A DNA stretch of 5,997 nucleotides from contig DYJG01000173.1 in the NCBI GenBank assembly GCA_020723225.1, forward strand, positions 1 to 5,997, written 5' to 3'. The DNA is from Desulfobacca acetoxidans. Lineage in GTDB: Bacteria; Desulfobacterota; Desulfobaccia; Desulfobaccales; 0-14-0-80-60-11. The notes beneath the pieces were generated by a model. That model did not search any database. It saw only the letters and a program-made list of their open reading frames with translations, and had not been told where the DNA came from. Positions 1 to 5,265 of the stretch are shown here, one piece after another (positions within the stretch are counted from its first letter, which is position 1; each line of letters begins with the position of its first letter). Made by a program: the position numbers and the translations under genes.

Positions 1-2
1 TC

Positions 3-1496
3 GTGATCCTTACTTTGACCGCCGTCGCCTGCTTCTGGGGGGTAGAGTTTCTGGAGGGCCACCGGGGCCGGGCGGCCGGGAGAACCCCAGGAGCCTTACT
101 TCCCGCCGTCAGCGTGGGGGGGGTCGTTCTGGCCCTGGGACTCACGTTCTTTTCCGCACCCCAAGGGCCCTCCGTCGGCCAGACTTCGGAGGAGGCCGCG
201 CTGATCGCTCAGGTGGAAGGCGGCCAGGACCACCTGGAACCGGAAGAATTGGCCGACCGCTTGATGCGAGGCGAGCCAAATTTTCTGGTAGTGGATATCC
301 GTCCCGTCGGGGAATATCGGGCTTTCCATATTCGGGGCGCGGTGAATATCCCTTTGAGCAAACTGTCCGAAGAGCTGGAACCGCATAAGAACCGGGGGGT
401 GATAGCCCTCTACTCCAACGGCATGACCCATCCGGCCCAGGCCCGGGATTCCCTGCACCGCCAGGGTTACAGGAACGTCTTCCTCCTGACCGATGGCCTC
501 CAGGGTTTTATGGAGCGTTGTTTGAAACCGGCGTCCCTGCGGAAAGAGCCGTTGACGCCGGAGGCCGCAGCCCGGGTCAGGGCTTGGCGGGCTTATTTCA
601 GCCCAGGAACCGGCGTGCCCGCTGCCTCCTTGAGCCCTGGAGGCGGTCCCCGGTCTGACCAATTGCCTGCCTCACTCCCGGGTCTCGTGGGCTCCGATTG
701 GCTGGCCCGGTATCTGGGCCAACCATGGCTCAAGATCATCGATCTCCGCAGCCAGCCGGAATACAGCTCCGGCCATATCCCCGGTTCTCTCCGCCTTGAC
801 GTGGAGAGCTTTAGAGGTCTGGTAAATGGGGTGCCCTCCATGCTTCTGCCCCCGCCGCTCTTAGCCGGACATTTTTCCCTGCTGGGCATCCATCCCCCCG
901 ATTTGGTGGTGTTCGTATCCGGCGAGAAGTTCCATGACGCCACCCTGGCGGGGATGGCGGCCGAACGTCTGGGACACCGGCGCTATGCCTTGCTCCAGGG
1001 TGGGATGGCCAAGTGGCGGGCGGAAAAACGGCCACTTGATCAGGTCTTGCCGGCTGTGATCCCCAGCCAATATCCGGTAAGCCGCACGGATGCTTTTACA
1101 GTGGACTACCGCCGCGTATTAAACGCCATGCAAAATAAAGAAATGGTTATTCTCGACGTCCGGACCCAGGATTACTTCACCGGGAAAAAATCGGATGAAG
1201 CCCGGGCGGGGCATATCCCCGGGGCCATCAACCGCCCTTACACCGAAGATGTGGTCACCACTGTCACCGAGGTGAGCCTGAAGCAGGCGGACGAACTGGC
1301 CAGGGCCTACCAAAAGAGCATCCCTGATAAAAAAACACCTGTCATTGTCCACTGCCGCACCGGACACCAAGCCAGTCAGACCTTCTTTGTGCTAACCCGG
1401 CTACTGGGCTATCAGAACGTGTATTTCTATGACGCGGGCTGGACTGAGTGGGCAGCCAGACGAGAACTGCCGGTGGCTCACAAGGGAAACAATTAG
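3..1496 (+). CDS. Membrane-anchored protein with three tandem rhodanese domains (5' end probably outside the window)
   Basis: The reading frame is open to the left edge. Its first usable codon is a GTG at base 3 with no visible ribosome binding site, so the true start is probably upstream. Residues about 1-16 and 31-51 are hydrophobic, suggesting membrane segments that place the rest outside the cytoplasm. Three rhodanese-like domains follow. Domain 1 (about 79-174) has the VVDIRP and HIRGAVNIP signatures, but its active-site loop reads YSNGMTH, with Ser138 where the catalytic Cys belongs. Domain 2 (about 229-345) has IIDLRS and GHIPGS, but its loop reads FVSGEKF, also without Cys. Domain 3 (about 366-490) has LDVRTQDYF, GHIPGAIN and a complete loop CRTGHQAS with Cys451. 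Only domain 3 should therefore transfer sulfane sulfur; the others may be structural or binding modules. The family is secure but the substrate is unknown. A larger upstream membrane part, for example a YeeE/YedE-like transporter, is possible but cannot be seen. Confidence 0.88.
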   Translation: MILTLTAVACFWGVEFLEGHRGRAAGRTPGALLPAVSVGGVVLALGLTFFSAPQGPSVGQTSEEAALIAQVEGGQDHLEPEELADRLMRGEPNFLVVDIRPVGEYRAFHIRGAVNIPLSKLSEELEPHKNRGVIALYSNGMTHPAQARDSLHRQGYRNVFLLTDGLQGFMERCLKPASLRKEPLTPEAAARVRAWRAYFSPGTGVPAASLSPGGGPRSDQLPASLPGLVGSDWLARYLGQPWLKIIDLRSQPEYSSGHIPGSLRLDVESFRGLVNGVPSMLLPPPLLAGHFSLLGIHPPDLVVFVSGEKFHDATLAGMAAERLGHRRYALLQGGMAKWRAEKRPLDQVLPAVIPSQYPVSRTDAFTVDYRRVLNAMQNKEMVILDVRTQDYFTGKKSDEARAGHIPGAINRPYTEDVVTTVTEVSLKQADELARAYQKSIPDKKTPVIVHCRTGHQASQTFFVLTRLLGYQNVYFYDAGWTEWAARRELPVAHKGNN

Positions 1497-1573
1497 GTAT
1501 TTTTGCCTATTGATTTGGGACCCGAGAGGTATTCATTTAATGATTAACCTAACAATTTTGCCTTTGGAACTGC

Positions 1574-2074
1574 ATGGGAAAAGAGTGCGCTCCCGTGAAA
1601 TATTCTGTCCCTGGAAAATCCGCTTTCTACCTGCACCTCATAGCTTTGCTACTGCTGCAGCCGTTTCCTATTACTTTACTTTCCCCCTCTCGCCACTATG
1701 AAGAAAAAGCCTTACGTCACCCCTGCGGTTGTTCGGTGGCGGAGGCTGCGTCCGGGGCTTGCGGCTGTGCGGAGAGAGGATGCTGCACTTGCTGCGCCCC
1801 CGATCCCCAGGAAAAAAATATTCCTGCATGTCACCAGAGTCCCAAGGATTCATCGGCCAAGCATATCCGCCTAGCCCCCTGTTGTGGAGAACAAGGTGTA
1901 TTTACAAATAATCCGTCCGAAATCAAGTTCATTTTGAGCGATTTCAAGGTTGCCTTGGTCTTAAACCTCACCCATTTTGCAGCGCACATTTATCAGAACC
2001 CGGAGGGATTTTCTCCCCAACCTGCAGTTCCACCTCCCGAAGTCCTTGCTTTTCTTTTAGTATCTTTAACCTAA
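1574..2074 (+). CDS. Small exported Cys-rich protein of unknown function
   Basis: I do not recognise a named family. The frame encodes 166 residues from ATG 1574. A GTG at 1595 gives 159 residues, lies nine bases after AAGAG, and yields a cleaner signal peptide or membrane anchor: a basic N-terminus, then a hydrophobic run (about residues 17-37 of the long form). The later start is therefore plausible. The mature part is Cys-rich, with C51, C53, C63, C65, C70, C71, C73, C74, C86, C103 and C104. These fall in a CGC...CGC...CCTCC cluster, then CH and CC pairs. The C-terminus has a Pro-rich PQPAVPPP stretch. From memory, similar CGC/CCC-plus-CC exported proteins with Pro-rich tails occur near metal genes in deltaproteobacteria; this was not searched. 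Metal or sulfide binding is inferred from the cysteines only. It follows the rhodanese gene by 77 bases on the same strand. Supporting that it is real are the concentrated cysteines and the signal-like start. Confidence 0.65.
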   Translation: MGKECAPVKYSVPGKSAFYLHLIALLLLQPFPITLLSPSRHYEEKALRHPCGCSVAEAASGACGCAERGCCTCCAPDPQEKNIPACHQSPKDSSAKHIRLAPCCGEQGVFTNNPSEIKFILSDFKVALVLNLTHFAAHIYQNPEGFSPQPAVPPPEVLAFLLVSLT

Positions 2075-2090
2075 GGTTTTTAAAACCTTA
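2072..2090. repeat. Perfect 19-base palindrome over the stop codon of the Cys-rich gene
   Basis: TAAGGTTTT, a central T, then AAAACCTTA form a perfect inverted repeat that includes the TAA stop of the Cys-rich gene. The arm is 9 bp and AT-rich and no separate U tract follows, so it is a poor classical terminator. It could be a weak bidirectional terminator or a binding site for a dimeric regulator of the downstream peroxidase gene. Confidence 0.5.
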
Positions 2091-2254
2091 AAGGGCGTCA
2101 AAAGCGCCAGCCGCACCGGTGCGCCCTTACAGGGCTAAATCATGGGGAACAGGCTCTGCTGCCGGGTTCCGGACCGCAAAGAGTTCTCAGCGAAGACAAG
2201 GGAGATCTTACTCTAACATGGGCTAACTCTCTCATTTTCTAACAGGAGGTTGAG
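2091..2254 (+). promoter_or_regulatory. Structured leader upstream of the peroxidase gene, class unassigned
   Basis: This noncoding stretch has several pairings visible by eye. AAGGGCG (2091-2097) can pair with CGCCCTT (2122-2128). The same 3' arm can instead form GCCCT (2123-2127) with AGGGC (2131-2135) around a three-base loop, so the two folds exclude each other. A 12-base palindrome CGCACCGGTGCG lies at 2112-2123. A further hairpin pairs GGAAC (2146-2150) with GTTCC (2166-2170) and, inside it, GGC (2152-2154) with GCC (2161-2163). A strong ribosome binding site AGGAGGT (2244-2250) ends the region. Mutually exclusive hairpins before a gene suggest an RNA switch or attenuator. It matches no riboswitch class I can name with confidence. 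Base-paired RNA is not proven from one sequence. Confidence 0.35.
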
Positions 2255-2833
2255 ATGAATGTCCTTAAGATTTGTATTCCAGTGATTATATTCATTCTGG
2301 CCGCTGCACCTGCCTTGCAGGCCGGGGTCGTTTTAACTCCCCGGCAAGAGTTGGGGAAGAGGCTGTTTTTCGACGCCAACCTCTCTGACCCGCCGGGGCA
2401 ATCCTGCGCCAGTTGCCATGATCCCGCGGCCGGTTTTGCCGACCCGGATAAGAATCTGCCGGTATCGGAAGGGGTGGTTGCCGGCAGGTTCGGAAAGCGC
2501 AATACCCCCACCGCGGCCTACGCCAGATACAGCAGGTTTTTTGCCCCGGACCCGGCCCAGGGTGGCCAGTTCTGGGACGGCCGGGCCCGGACTTTGACGG
2601 AACAGGCCAAGCAGCCTTTCCTAAATCCGGTGGAGATGCATAACACCGTGGCCGGCGTGGTGCGGGCGGTTAAATCCGATCCTAATTACTATGCTTTATT
2701 TGAAGCAGTCCTTATCATAGTGTTTGTCACAACGTCGCTCCTCATGGGGCCGGTCGTAGAATTTCCAACGGTCATAGGATTCCCGGGGTTCCCGCCGTTC
2801 CTGAGTGTGCCGGAACTCCGCGTCCAGGGATGA
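2255..2833 (+). pseudogene. Truncated cytochrome c peroxidase (CcpA/MauG family), first heme domain only
   Basis: Di-heme peroxidases of this family reduce H2O2 in the periplasm using electrons from cytochromes. The start at ATG 2255 is set by AGGAGGT four bases upstream. Residues 1-23 are a signal peptide ending ALQA. Family signatures follow: QELGKRLFFD (31-40), the heme c motif CASCH (C51, C54, H55), FWDGRA (106-111) and NPVEMHN (124-130). Homology holds to about V152 (base 2710), ending SDPNYYALFEAV. The remaining 40 residues are a hydrophobic string encoded antisense to the zinc-ribbon gene and do not look like peroxidase. Members are usually about 320-350 residues with a second CxxCH, so roughly half the protein and the second heme are missing. 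The rest is not found elsewhere in the window. A functional product is unlikely unless the break is an assembly artefact. Confidence 0.85.
2696..2715. other. Rearrangement or chimera junction joining two broken convergent genes
   Basis: The + strand peroxidase loses homology at about 2710 and the - strand zinc-ribbon gene stops at 2696. The last residues of the zinc-ribbon protein (DCFK and stop) are then the antisense of peroxidase codons. Two unrelated genes both ending abnormally within about 15 bases points to a breakpoint. No insertion sequence, target duplication or long repeat is visible here. Confidence 0.6.
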
Positions 2834-2974
2834 TTCGACCTCTTTCATCTGGGAGATAACCTTGGCGAGTTCGCCCTGGTCCAGCCAGATGCCTTTGCAT
2901 TCTGAGCAATGGTCGATGACCACTCCCTGCTTTACCGCTTCAAACAATTCACCCTGACATCTCGGACAAATCAT
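2696..2974 (-). CDS. TFIIB-type zinc-ribbon protein, C-terminus probably truncated
   Basis: This 92-residue protein begins with a zf-TFIIB zinc ribbon. CPRC (C3, C6) and CSEC (C23, C26) are the four zinc ligands, followed by the family signature KGIWLDQGEL (27-36). Residues about 37-65 look helical and charged, and 66-92 are rich in Arg, Asp, His and Tyr. The ATG at 2974 is seven bases after GGAGGT on the minus strand. It is the third gene of the Mn-riboswitch operon, 21 bases after the TerC stop. Related zinc-ribbon proteins often end in a basic stretch then a short ESFLxELFDF-like tail. That tail is missing here and the protein ends at the peroxidase junction, so the C-terminus is probably not native. 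The function of this family is not established; it has a possible metal-sensing or chaperone role, inferred from context only. Confidence 0.85.
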   Translation of the reverse strand: MICPRCQGELFEAVKQGVVIDHCSECKGIWLDQGELAKVISQMKEVESSLDAEFRHTQERREPRESYDRWKFYDRPHEERRCDKHYDKDCFK

Positions 2975-2995
2975 GGTTTTTACCTCCGAACGATT

Positions 2996-3754
2996 TTATG
3001 GTTTTGGCGGATGTGTCTCCACATCCGCGGTTGGTGTAAGGGCTGCGGCAACCTTGCGGTTACCCGACAAGATATTCAAGGTCTCCACGAGGCCGGAAAA
3101 GCCCATGGCGAAGTAGAGGTAGCCCTTGGGAATGTGCAATTCCAGGCCCTCGGCGATGAGGGTGACGCCGATCATCAGCAGAAAGCTCAGAGCCAGCATT
3201 TTGATGGAGGGGTGCTGTTGAATAAATCTGCTGATCATCCCGGACCCCACGAGCATAACGAGGACCGCAATAAGAATGGCCGCCACCATGATTTCAATTT
3301 TCTGCGCCATGCCGACCGCAGTGATGACGGAATCCAGGGAAAAGACCAGGTCAAGCGCTAGGATTTGCAGAATAATGGACCAGAAAGTAGCTTTGGTGGA
3401 AATTACTCCGGGCTGCCCCTTGACCTCCATGGCGTGGTGGATCTCCCGCGTCCCTTTGGCCAGCAGAAACAAACCACCGCCGATGAGGATCAAGTCACGG
3501 GGGGAGAAGCCGTTCTGCAAGATGGTAAACAAGGGCCGGGTCAGGCCGATCAGCCAGGAAAGACTCAAGAGCAGCAAAATTCTGGTAATCAGGGCCAGGC
3601 TGAGGCCGATGGTCCGGGCCGATTGCTGCCGGTGCGACGGGAGTTTGCCCGATAAAATGGAAATCACCACGATGTTGTCGATCCCCAGGATGATTTCCAG
3701 GGTCGTCAAGGTGACGAGGGCTATCCAGGAATGCGGGTCGGTGAGCCATTCCAT
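2996..3754 (-). CDS. TerC-family integral membrane protein, probable Mn2+ exporter
   Basis: The 252-residue protein has about seven hydrophobic segments. It carries the TerC signatures: E20 with LGIDN (23-27), ALDLVFSLDS (133-142), and GVTLIAEGLELHIPKGYLYFAM (about 196-217), with acidic residues inside membrane helices that probably bind metal. Length and ends fit an intact short TerC protein. The ATG at 3754 lies four bases past the stop of the UPF0016 gene. Its ribosome binding site GAGGGG (3762-3767 on the minus strand) overlaps the end of that gene, so the two are probably translationally coupled. TerC relatives such as Bacillus YkoY/MeeY and E. coli Alx act in Mn2+ export and often lie behind yybP-ykoY riboswitches, as here. 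The name TerC comes from tellurite resistance, but no other ter gene is present. Confidence 0.92.
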   Translation of the reverse strand: MEWLTDPHSWIALVTLTTLEIILGIDNIVVISILSGKLPSHRQQSARTIGLSLALITRILLLLSLSWLIGLTRPLFTILQNGFSPRDLILIGGGLFLLAKGTREIHHAMEVKGQPGVISTKATFWSIILQILALDLVFSLDSVITAVGMAQKIEIMVAAILIAVLVMLVGSGMISRFIQQHPSIKMLALSFLLMIGVTLIAEGLELHIPKGYLYFAMGFSGLVETLNILSGNRKVAAALTPTADVETHPPKP

Positions 3755-3758
3755 GGTG

Positions 3759-4361
3759 TTATCCCCTCAGGGCCTTCAAGCCAGGCAATATCTGCCAAAT
3801 TTCGTTGGCGCCTTTCATGGCATAATAGAAACCAAAGGCAAAAAAGATAACTGCGGCCCCGATTTTGATGGCTCTTTCTGGAAGCTTCTTTCCCAGCGCC
3901 TGCCCGACCCATATGGCCAGACCGTCTGACAGCACCATGCCCAGGGTGGAGCCGATCCAGACAACCAGCAAAGAATAGCTGGCCGCCAGGGTGACGGTCC
4001 CCAGCATGGTCTTGTCGCCCAGTTCGGCCAGGAAAAAGGTGACGGTAACGATGAGGAACGGGGAAGTCAGGGATTGCCTGGCACCCTGTTTCTCATCCAA
4101 TTCGTCCCCGCGGATGGTCCAGAGGCCGAAGCCAACAAAGGCCAGCCCGGAGAGCAGTTCAATCCAGCCGCGGGAGAGGAACGTGCCGGTCATGCCGCCG
4201 AGGCCGACGGACAAGAGGTGCACCAGCAGGGTGGCGACGAAAATTCCGGCCAGCACCACTCCCGCCCGGAACCGGGTGGCGAGGGTGAGGGCCACCAACT
4301 GGGTTTTATCTCCCAGTTCGGCTACGAAAATCAGACCAAGGGACAAAAGAAACTCATCCAT
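3759..4361 (-). CDS. UPF0016 (Gdt1/TMEM165/MneA-like) membrane protein, probable Mn2+ exporter
   Basis: The 200-residue protein has six predicted membrane segments in two inverted-repeat halves. Each half carries the family motif ELGDKT: E15-T20 followed by Gln, and E113-T118 followed by Met. These acidic residues form the cation site in the family, whose bacterial members export Mn2+ (MneA in Vibrio, Mnx in cyanobacteria). A charged linker (about 84-97) separates the halves. The frame extends upstream to 4427, but that start would lie inside the riboswitch terminator. ATG 4361 is preferred because GGAG sits seven bases upstream on the minus strand and the protein then starts like its family. 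It is the first gene of the operon, directly below the Mn2+ riboswitch, with TerC next. Cytoplasmic membrane location and Mn2+ export are inferred from family and riboswitch. Confidence 0.93.
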   Translation of the reverse strand: MDEFLLSLGLIFVAELGDKTQLVALTLATRFRAGVVLAGIFVATLLVHLLSVGLGGMTGTFLSRGWIELLSGLAFVGFGLWTIRGDELDEKQGARQSLTSPFLIVTVTFFLAELGDKTMLGTVTLAASYSLLVVWIGSTLGMVLSDGLAIWVGQALGKKLPERAIKIGAAVIFFAFGFYYAMKGANEIWQILPGLKALRG

Positions 4362-4395
4362 GTCACAGCTCCATCGCATGGCTGGAGTGAGGGCC

Positions 4396-4433
4396 AAAAA
4401 AAAGACTTTTGCACCGGTCAGGTGCAAAAGTCT
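4396..4433 (-). terminator. Intrinsic terminator in the Mn riboswitch expression platform
   Basis: On the minus strand AGACTTTTGCACC pairs with GGTGCAAAAGTCT, a perfect 13-bp stem (4421-4433 with 4403-4415) around a five-base loop. It is followed by a run of eight T (4403-4396). It sits about 35 bases before the UPF0016 start codon, so it can control the operon. Its 5' arm includes CTTTTGC, the same bases that close the aptamer P1 stem, so aptamer and terminator cannot both form. Confidence 0.93.
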
Positions 4434-4513
4434 CGCTAAGCCGCTCTGGGCTGGTAAAGCCAGGCCGTCAGGCCAGGATGTTGACTTTACCCCGGGTAGC
4501 TACTCCCCTTTGC
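4424..4513 (-). promoter_or_regulatory. yybP-ykoY family Mn2+ riboswitch (aptamer)
   Basis: Read on the minus strand, the leader has the conserved core of this class in order: GGGGAGTAGC (4508-4499), GTCAACA (4485-4479), a variable hairpin CTGGCCTGACGGCCTGG, then CCCAGAGCGGCTTAGCGAGAC near 4451-4431 and CTTTTGC (4430-4424). P1 forms between GCAAAGG (4513-4507) and CTTTTGC, seven pairs including one G.U. The class binds Mn2+ at the junction of its two conserved loops. Bound aptamer holds CTTTTGC in P1 and so prevents the terminator, turning the downstream genes on at high Mn2+. The downstream UPF0016 and TerC genes are common targets of this class. The ligand and the ON direction are inferred from the family and from the overlap of pairings. 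Confidence 0.92.
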
Positions 4514-4517
4514 TGAA

Positions 4518-4550
4518 ATTATATGTACATAAAAGTGAAGCCCAGTGCAA
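4518..4550 (-). promoter_or_regulatory. Probable promoter of the Mn riboswitch operon
   Basis: On the minus strand a perfect TATAAT (4523-4518) lies just ahead of the aptamer. A TTGCAC (4550-4545) could serve as -35 for the overlapping TACATA (4527-4522) at 17 bases; its distance to TATAAT is 21, which is long. Transcription would start near 4514, at the first P1 bases, which suits a riboswitch leader. Confidence 0.5.
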
Positions 4551-4573
4551 GCAGTTTTTTCTTATGGTCAAGG

Positions 4574-4610
4574 GAAGCGGGGCCGGTGCTTTATGCGCAT
4601 GCCCCTCTTC
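4574..4610. repeat. Inverted repeat downstream of ynfA
   Basis: GAAGCGGGGC (4574-4583) pairs with GCCCCTCTTC (4601-4610), nine of ten bases, around a 17-base loop. It lies 36 bases past the ynfA stop. No U tract follows on either strand, so it is a 3'-end stabilising hairpin or a poor terminator. A smaller TGAGCTCA palindrome lies at 4632-4639, closer to the stop. Confidence 0.45.
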
Positions 4611-4645
4611 ATTCAGTCTAACAACGATCATTGAGCTCAGCCTCA

Positions 4646-4975
4646 TCAAGTTCTGGGCCAGTACATGATAACAAAGACGCCGGCTAAGGCGAGGACACCA
4701 CCGATGAGGTCAAACCTGTCCGGGGATATCCTGTCAACTAGCCAGCCCCAAAGAATGGAGAGAACGATAAAAATGCCGCCATATGCAGCATAGACCCGGC
4801 CGAAGTGCGCCGGCTGGAACGTAGGCACCACCCCATATAGGACCAGCACTAATGCCCCCAAAAAGCCAACCCAGATACTTTTCCCTTCCCGCAGCCATAG
4901 CCACACCAAATATCCACCGCCTATTTCGCAAAGTCCTGCGGTAATGAAATAAAAAAGAGATTTGGCGATTTCCAA
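4646..4975 (-). CDS. ynfA: YnfA/UPF0060 family inner-membrane protein
   Basis: The 109-residue protein aligns end to end with E. coli YnfA (108 residues). It shows the signatures AGLCEIGGGYLVWLWLREG (13-31), the strongly conserved GRVYAAYGG (59-67), and a C-terminal WPRT. Four hydrophobic segments (about 5-25, 32-51, 61-79, 87-106) match the family topology. The start is TTG 4975, supported by GAGG six bases upstream on the minus strand and by the family's usual N-terminus; no better ATG is present. YnfA-type proteins resemble small multidrug resistance transporters in fold and have been linked to efflux, but their substrate is uncertain. The gene is on the same strand as the Mn operon, separated from its promoter by about 100 bases, and probably transcribed separately. 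A TATAAT on the minus strand at 5018-5013 could be its -10, without a convincing -35. Confidence 0.94.
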   Translation of the reverse strand: MEIAKSLFYFITAGLCEIGGGYLVWLWLREGKSIWVGFLGALVLVLYGVVPTFQPAHFGRVYAAYGGIFIVLSILWGWLVDRISPDRFDLIGGVLALAGVFVIMYWPRT

Positions 4976-5265
4976 TTTATTCCTCTTTTCTTAAGCCAAT
5001 AATTTCCCAGCAATTATAAATAGCAACATAAATCGGTTTTGCCCAGGTGCGTGCTTACAGGTTACCTAAAAATCACACCGTTCAGGTTGTCCCAGGCATA
5101 GGCATCTTAGTATAATAACAAATAATCGTTCCAGATCAGACAATGTATGCCTTCGCGTAGCTTGATGACGGCAGACCTTCTCCGGTCACTTGGCCTGCAT
5201 GGCCTCACGGAGCGTTAAGTAGATAGTATCGATTTCAAAAAACATCGGAAACAGGAATTATAATC
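4976..5265. promoter_or_regulatory. Divergent intergenic region between ynfA and the P1B-ATPase gene
   Basis: The 290-base region is more AT-rich than its neighbours and holds no convincing gene. A + strand promoter candidate is TTGTCC (5087-5092), 18 bases, TATAAT (5111-5116), giving a 5' leader of about 140 bases before the ATPase start. A minus-strand TATAAT (5018-5013) could serve ynfA. Small inverted repeats are AGGTTACCT (5059-5067) and GACC/GGTC (5174-5177, 5184-5187). I see no clear MerR-type operator between the -35 and -10 boxes. Confidence 0.45.

Noticed and set aside
96..662. Minus-strand frame opposite the rhodanese gene
   Set aside because: Antisense shadow of a GC-rich gene; the sense strand carries clear rhodanese motifs.
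1429..1701. Small + strand frame overlapping the rhodanese end and Cys-rich start
   Set aside because: It overlaps two better supported genes in other frames and its translation has no recognisable features.
2091..2190. c-di-GMP-I (GEMM) riboswitch before the peroxidase gene
   Set aside because: CAGGGCTAAA and CCGCAAAG resemble GEMM pieces, but the GNRA-capped hairpin, the AAACC form and the following P2 receptor are not in the right order or complete.
2909..3361. Open frame on the + strand opposite TerC (also 3276-3929 and 3991-4668)
   Set aside because: Polar, low-complexity translations antisense to well-recognised membrane proteins; no homology or ribosome binding site.
4362..4427. Longer UPF0016 reading frame starting at 4427
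   Set aside because: The extra 22 residues are encoded inside the terminator and expression platform, and ATG 4361 has a good ribosome binding site and the family N-terminus.
4574..4610. Rho-independent terminator of ynfA
   Set aside because: The stem is good but no U tract follows on the minus strand, so I list it only as an inverted repeat.
5070..5190. Possible remnant coding sequence on the minus strand between ynfA and the ATPase
   Set aside because: A short open stretch without a start codon, ribosome binding site or recognisable family.
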